64,000 bases of DNA from Wenjunlia vitaminophila DSM 41686 (GTDB lineage: Bacteria > Actinomycetota > Actinomycetes > Streptomycetales > Streptomycetaceae): positions 52,720 to 116,719 of the forward strand of contig NZ_KB904735.1 of NCBI RefSeq assembly GCF_000380165.1, read 5' to 3'. Under the pieces are notes generated by a model that was given only the letters and a program-made list of their open reading frames with translations, was not told where the DNA came from and made no database searches. Each line of letters begins with the position of its first letter. Position 1 is the stretch's first letter. Made by a program: the position numbers and the translations under genes. Below are positions 61,254 to 64,000 of this stretch, one piece after another.

Positions 61254-61571
61254 GACACCACCGTGACGCCTGGTTGTTGCCTGCTCACGAACGCGGGGTG
61301 ACCAGCGCGTAAAGGGTGTTTCATGCGGGTTACGCCTCTTTTCGCGACAAGAAGGGAACTCGTGCTCGGTGTGCCTTGGTATGGCTATACACCAGCTCTC
61401 GCCCCCCGCCCACCGGTGTGGGCGCCACTCGCCGGAACGACCGGAAAACACCCGGTGTTCCCCGACGCCTCGTTTTCCTCCTGTGGTTGACCGGTTCTTG
61501 GGAGTTCCGCCGGCCGGGCGGTCGGTCGTTCCCCGGCTCCCGGGGGCGACGGCGCCCTACGATGACACGTC
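61254..61571. other. 318-bp divergent gap of lower GC
   Basis: No gene. The sequence between about 61290 and 61500 is clearly less GC-rich than its flanks and should hold promoters for both the GNAT (minus) and NUDIX (plus) genes. TACGAT (61558-61563) lies 8 bp before the NUDIX start, which would make that message nearly leaderless; no -35 partner is clear. Confidence 0.35.
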
Positions 61572-62126
61572 ATGGAGAAGCCACCCACCGGCCCCGGGGA
61601 CGAGATGGTCGCGCTCTACGCCGAGGGCGACCCCGCCGGGCGTGTCACGGGCGCGGCCCCGCGCCGTCGGGTCCGCGCCGAGAACCTGCCGCACGCCGCG
61701 ACCGCGGTGCTGCTGCGCGACGCCGAGGACCGGGTGTACGTCCACCGCCGCACCTCGACCAAGGACGTCTACCCGGGCATGCACGACTCCTTCGCCGGCG
61801 GTGTGGTGCTGGCCGGGGAGGACCCGGCCACGGCGGCGGCCAGGGAGCTCGCCGAGGAGCTCGGGGTGCGCGGCTGTGAGCTGCGGCCGTGCTTCGTGCA
61901 CTGGTACGCCGACGCCTTCACCAACTACCTGGCCTACGGCTTCGAGGCCAGGTACGACCCGGCGCGGCACGGCCCGATCCGGCACCAGCCGGAGGAGGTC
62001 GAGGCCGGTTGGTGGATGGAGTGGGGCGAGCTGGTCGCCCGGCTCGCCGACCCGTCCTGGCCGTTCGTCCCGGACGGGCGGGTCGGTGTGGACCTGTACG
62101 CCCGGAGCCGGTCCGACCAGCGCTGA
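61572..62126 (+). CDS. NUDIX hydrolase (YfcD/IDI-like)
   Basis: This 184-residue protein has a complete NUDIX box (GGVVLAGEDPATAAARELAEELG). The preceding RVYVHRRTSTKDVYPGMHDSFAGG and the following TNYLAYGFEARYD match the YfcD/isopentenyl-diphosphate-isomerase-like subgroup. The fold is cytoplasmic; the substrate is unknown. A short hydrophilic N-terminus (MVALYAEGDPAG) precedes the domain. A terminator starts at its stop codon. Confidence 0.88.
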   Translation: MEKPPTGPGDEMVALYAEGDPAGRVTGAAPRRRVRAENLPHAATAVLLRDAEDRVYVHRRTSTKDVYPGMHDSFAGGVVLAGEDPATAAARELAEELGVRGCELRPCFVHWYADAFTNYLAYGFEARYDPARHGPIRHQPEEVEAGWWMEWGELVARLADPSWPFVPDGRVGVDLYARSRSDQR

Positions 62127-62152
62127 CCCGGCCGGTGCGGGGCCGGCCGGGT
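62126..62152. terminator. Bidirectional hairpin terminator, 10-bp stem
   Basis: ACCCGGCCGG and its exact complement enclose a 7-nt loop between the convergent NUDIX and permease genes. Confidence 0.75.
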
Positions 62153-62166
62153 GGGCGTTCCGGGTG

Positions 62167-63648
62167 TCAGTCCACCCCGAGTAGCTGCTTGACCGGGTCG
62201 ATCGCGAAGTAGACCACGAACAGCGCCGAGGCCCCCCACAGCAGCCAGTGCACCTTCCTGGCCCGGCCGAGCACGGTCTGGAGCACCACGTAGGAGACGA
62301 AGCCCGCACCGATGCCGTTGGTGATGCTGAAGGTGAACGGCATCACCGCCATGGTGAGGAACGCCGGGACCGCGATCTCGATGCGGTCCCAGGGGATGTC
62401 CTTGACCTGGGTCATCAGCAGGAACCCGACGGCGACCAGGGCGGGCGTCGCGGCCTGGGCCGGGACGACGGTGGCCAGCGGGGTGAAGAACAGCGCCAGG
62501 CCGAAGAGCGCCCCGGTGACCACACTGGCCAGGCCGGTACGGGCGCCCTCGCCCACGCCGGCGGCCGACTCCACGTACACGGTGCCGGAGGAGGCGGAGG
62601 CGGCGCCGCCGGCGACCGCCGCGGTGGCGTCCACGAACAGCACCCGGCCGATGCGGGGCACCCGACCGCTCTTGTCCAGCAGACCGGCCTCGTTGCTCAC
62701 CCCGACCACGGTGCCCATGGTGTCGAAGAAGTCGCTCAGCACCAGGGTGAACAGGAACAGCACCGCGGTGATTACTCCCACCTCGGCGAACCCACCGCCG
62801 AGGCTGAACTCGCCGACCAGCCCGAAGTCCGGCGCGGACACCACGTCGTCCGGCACGTCCGGGACGGTGAGCCCCCACGCCGAGCGGTCGATGTCCACCA
62901 GTGCGTTCAGCGCCACCGCGAAGACGGACATGGTGACGATGCTGATCAGGATCGCGCCCCGGACCCGGCGGGCGATCAGGCAGACGGTGAGCAGCAGCCC
63001 CAGGCAGAACACCAGCAGCGGCCAGCCGGTGAGGCTGCCGCCGGTACCCAGGCCCACCGGGACGGTGGTGTTGGCCTTGTCCGGGTTGCGGGTGGCGAAC
63101 CCGGCGTCCACGAACCCGATGAAGGCGATGAACAGGCCGATGCCCACACTGATCGCCTGCTTCAGCGGCTGGGGGATCGCGTGCATCACCGCCTGGCGCA
63201 GTCCGGTGACCACCAACAGACAGATGAGCAGTCCCTCGAGCACCACCAGGCCCATGGCGTCCGGCCAGCTCATCCTGGGGGCGATCTGGTAGGCGACCAG
63301 GGCGTTGATGCCCAGCCCCGCGGCCAGCGCAAGCGGCACGTTCCCCACCACCCCCATGATCAGGGTCATGACCGCGGCGACCAGGGCGGTCGCGGTGACG
63401 AGCTGCGCGGGTGAGAGGTGGTGGCCGAACTTGTCCGTCGCCTGGCCGAGGATGATGGGGTTCAGGACCAGGATGTAGGCCATGGTGAAGAACGTGGCGA
63501 AGCCGCCGCGCACCTCACGACCGAGCGTGGAACCCCGCCCGGAGACGGTGAAGAACCGATCCAGCGTGCTCAACAGGGAGGACCGGAGGCCGGTGCCCGA
63601 ACCCGGTCCTGGGGACGTGCCGGACCGGCCGGAGGCCTGTCCTGTCAT
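62167..63648 (-). CDS. NCS2-family purine permease (AzgA/PbuG type)
   Basis: This 493-residue membrane protein has about 12-14 hydrophobic segments. Family marks are GFATFFTMAYILVLNPIIL near the N-terminus, GLGINALVAY, VLSDFFDTMGTVVGVSNEAG (the conserved DFFDT) and AASASSGTVYVESAAG. This group carries hypoxanthine, adenine or guanine by proton symport. AGGAG lies 9 bp before the ATG at 63648; an earlier start at 63729 is unlikely. It is divergent from the decarboxylase gene at 63870. Confidence 0.9.
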   Translation of the reverse strand: MTGQASGRSGTSPGPGSGTGLRSSLLSTLDRFFTVSGRGSTLGREVRGGFATFFTMAYILVLNPIILGQATDKFGHHLSPAQLVTATALVAAVMTLIMGVVGNVPLALAAGLGINALVAYQIAPRMSWPDAMGLVVLEGLLICLLVVTGLRQAVMHAIPQPLKQAISVGIGLFIAFIGFVDAGFATRNPDKANTTVPVGLGTGGSLTGWPLLVFCLGLLLTVCLIARRVRGAILISIVTMSVFAVALNALVDIDRSAWGLTVPDVPDDVVSAPDFGLVGEFSLGGGFAEVGVITAVLFLFTLVLSDFFDTMGTVVGVSNEAGLLDKSGRVPRIGRVLFVDATAAVAGGAASASSGTVYVESAAGVGEGARTGLASVVTGALFGLALFFTPLATVVPAQAATPALVAVGFLLMTQVKDIPWDRIEIAVPAFLTMAVMPFTFSITNGIGAGFVSYVVLQTVLGRARKVHWLLWGASALFVVYFAIDPVKQLLGVD

Positions 63649-63821
63649 GGAGGTGCTCCTCGGATTGATCTCAATGGGGACACGGGAAGTGTGCCTGTTC
63701 GCCGGCCGTCGGGGTATCCGCGGTGCCACACCCGGCGGACCCCGAGCCCGGCCCCGGGGCCGTCAACCAGCCGCTACCGAACGGGTGTTCAGCCCTTCTC
63801 GCGGCCGGGTTCGCTTCCGAT

Positions 63822-63858
63822 AACACTTCCATCTCGACGTGTCGGGGACGGAAGTGTT
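63822..63858. promoter_or_regulatory. Inverted repeat in the divergent promoter region
   Basis: AACACTTCC (63822-63830) and GGAAGTGTT (63850-63858) are exact complements separated by 19 bp. The right arm ends 11 bp before the ATG at 63870. It may be a spaced operator or a hairpin in the 5' leader. CTTCC is repeated once more just upstream. Confidence 0.5.
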
Positions 63859-63869
63859 CTCCTGCCGGA

Positions 63870-64000
63870 ATGGACCCCCTGAACGAAAGCGAACTCAGCG
63901 CCGACGCCCTCGACCTCGTCGCCCGGGCCGCACCCGGCTACCTGGACGCCCTGCCCGACCGGCCGGTCAGCGACCCGGCCTCCTGGCACCGGCTCGCGGA
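63870..64000 (+). CDS. PLP-dependent decarboxylase, N-terminal part
   Basis: The gene runs off the right edge; 43 codons are visible. MDPLNESELSADALDLVARA followed by APGYLDALPDRPVSDP resembles the N-terminus of group II PLP decarboxylases (aromatic-L-amino-acid/glutamate type), where the LDxLxxRPV segment precedes the substrate-pocket helix. A weak CCGGA lies directly before the ATG. Reaction and substrate depend on the missing part. Confidence 0.65.
   Translation, partial: MDPLNESELSADALDLVARAAPGYLDALPDRPVSDPASWHRLA

Overview
The window is very GC-rich, with strong third-position G/C bias, frequent GTG and some TTG starts, and overlapping stop/start junctions. The gene content is typical of a soil filamentous actinomycete: secreted S8 and S9 peptidases, chitinolytic and wall-lytic enzymes, an ECF41-type sigma factor, PknB-like kinases, an Erm rRNA methyltransferase, a SoxR, a hopanoid C-3 methylase and DasR-type operator sequences. 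I infer Streptomyces or a close relative. I saw only two in-frame TTA leucine codons (at 4663 and 11932), which fits bldA-type codon rarity. I saw no rRNA, tRNA, CRISPR array, prophage or PKS/NRPS cluster.

Layout. 1-1034: the end of a VWA/DUF2201-type gene and a NUDIX hydrolase. 1422-10978: a tightly packed ten-gene uptake and catabolism cluster (solute-binding lipoprotein, permease, ATPase, GntR regulator, aminotransferase, enolase-superfamily enzyme, M20 amidohydrolase, nitrilase-family amidase, metal-less M24-fold hydrolase, RidA). Most junctions after 4777 overlap as GTGA, ATGA or 10 bp. The substrate is unknown. The logic resembles ectoine breakdown, but the enzyme set is not the known one. 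10962-23704: NUDIX, a gene remnant, a secreted propeller/Ig-like protein, an S9 peptidase, an MFS transporter, hpnR, an HPP membrane protein and a large subtilase.

23701-25007: an insertion hot spot. A 182-bp MITE-like element sits exactly at the subtilase stop codon, and a complete 1052-bp IS481-family element is inserted in its outer edge. Two further MITE copies lie at 34624 and 41575. All three sit in CTAG, and all touch the 3' end of a gene.

25007-40077: a P-loop/TPR protein, three VOC proteins, a TetR-SDR divergent pair with two operator-like palindromes, an alpha-glucosidase, pyruvate oxidase, an ECF41-like sigma factor and two tandem receptor Ser/Thr kinases that share an eight-cysteine outer domain. 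40094-43536: chitinase, peptidoglycan amidase and GH25 lysozyme, with DasR-like sites upstream of the chitinase and the lysozyme. 43724-46037: small unknown genes, one with an N-terminus like Tn3-transposase DUF4158.

46041-55369: UppP, a sirtuin, an Erm methyltransferase with what looks like a complete translational attenuator (leaderless leader ORF plus an RBS-masking hairpin), a TVP38 protein, an AT-rich island with a 24-codon ORF, a GH20 hexosaminidase, a leaderless ABC-F protein and a spermidine-synthase-like protein. 55416-64000: GDPD, hot-dog thioesterase, SoxR with an unusual tail, a flavin dehydrogenase, two left-handed beta-helix proteins, GNAT, NUDIX, an NCS2 purine permease and the start of a PLP decarboxylase.
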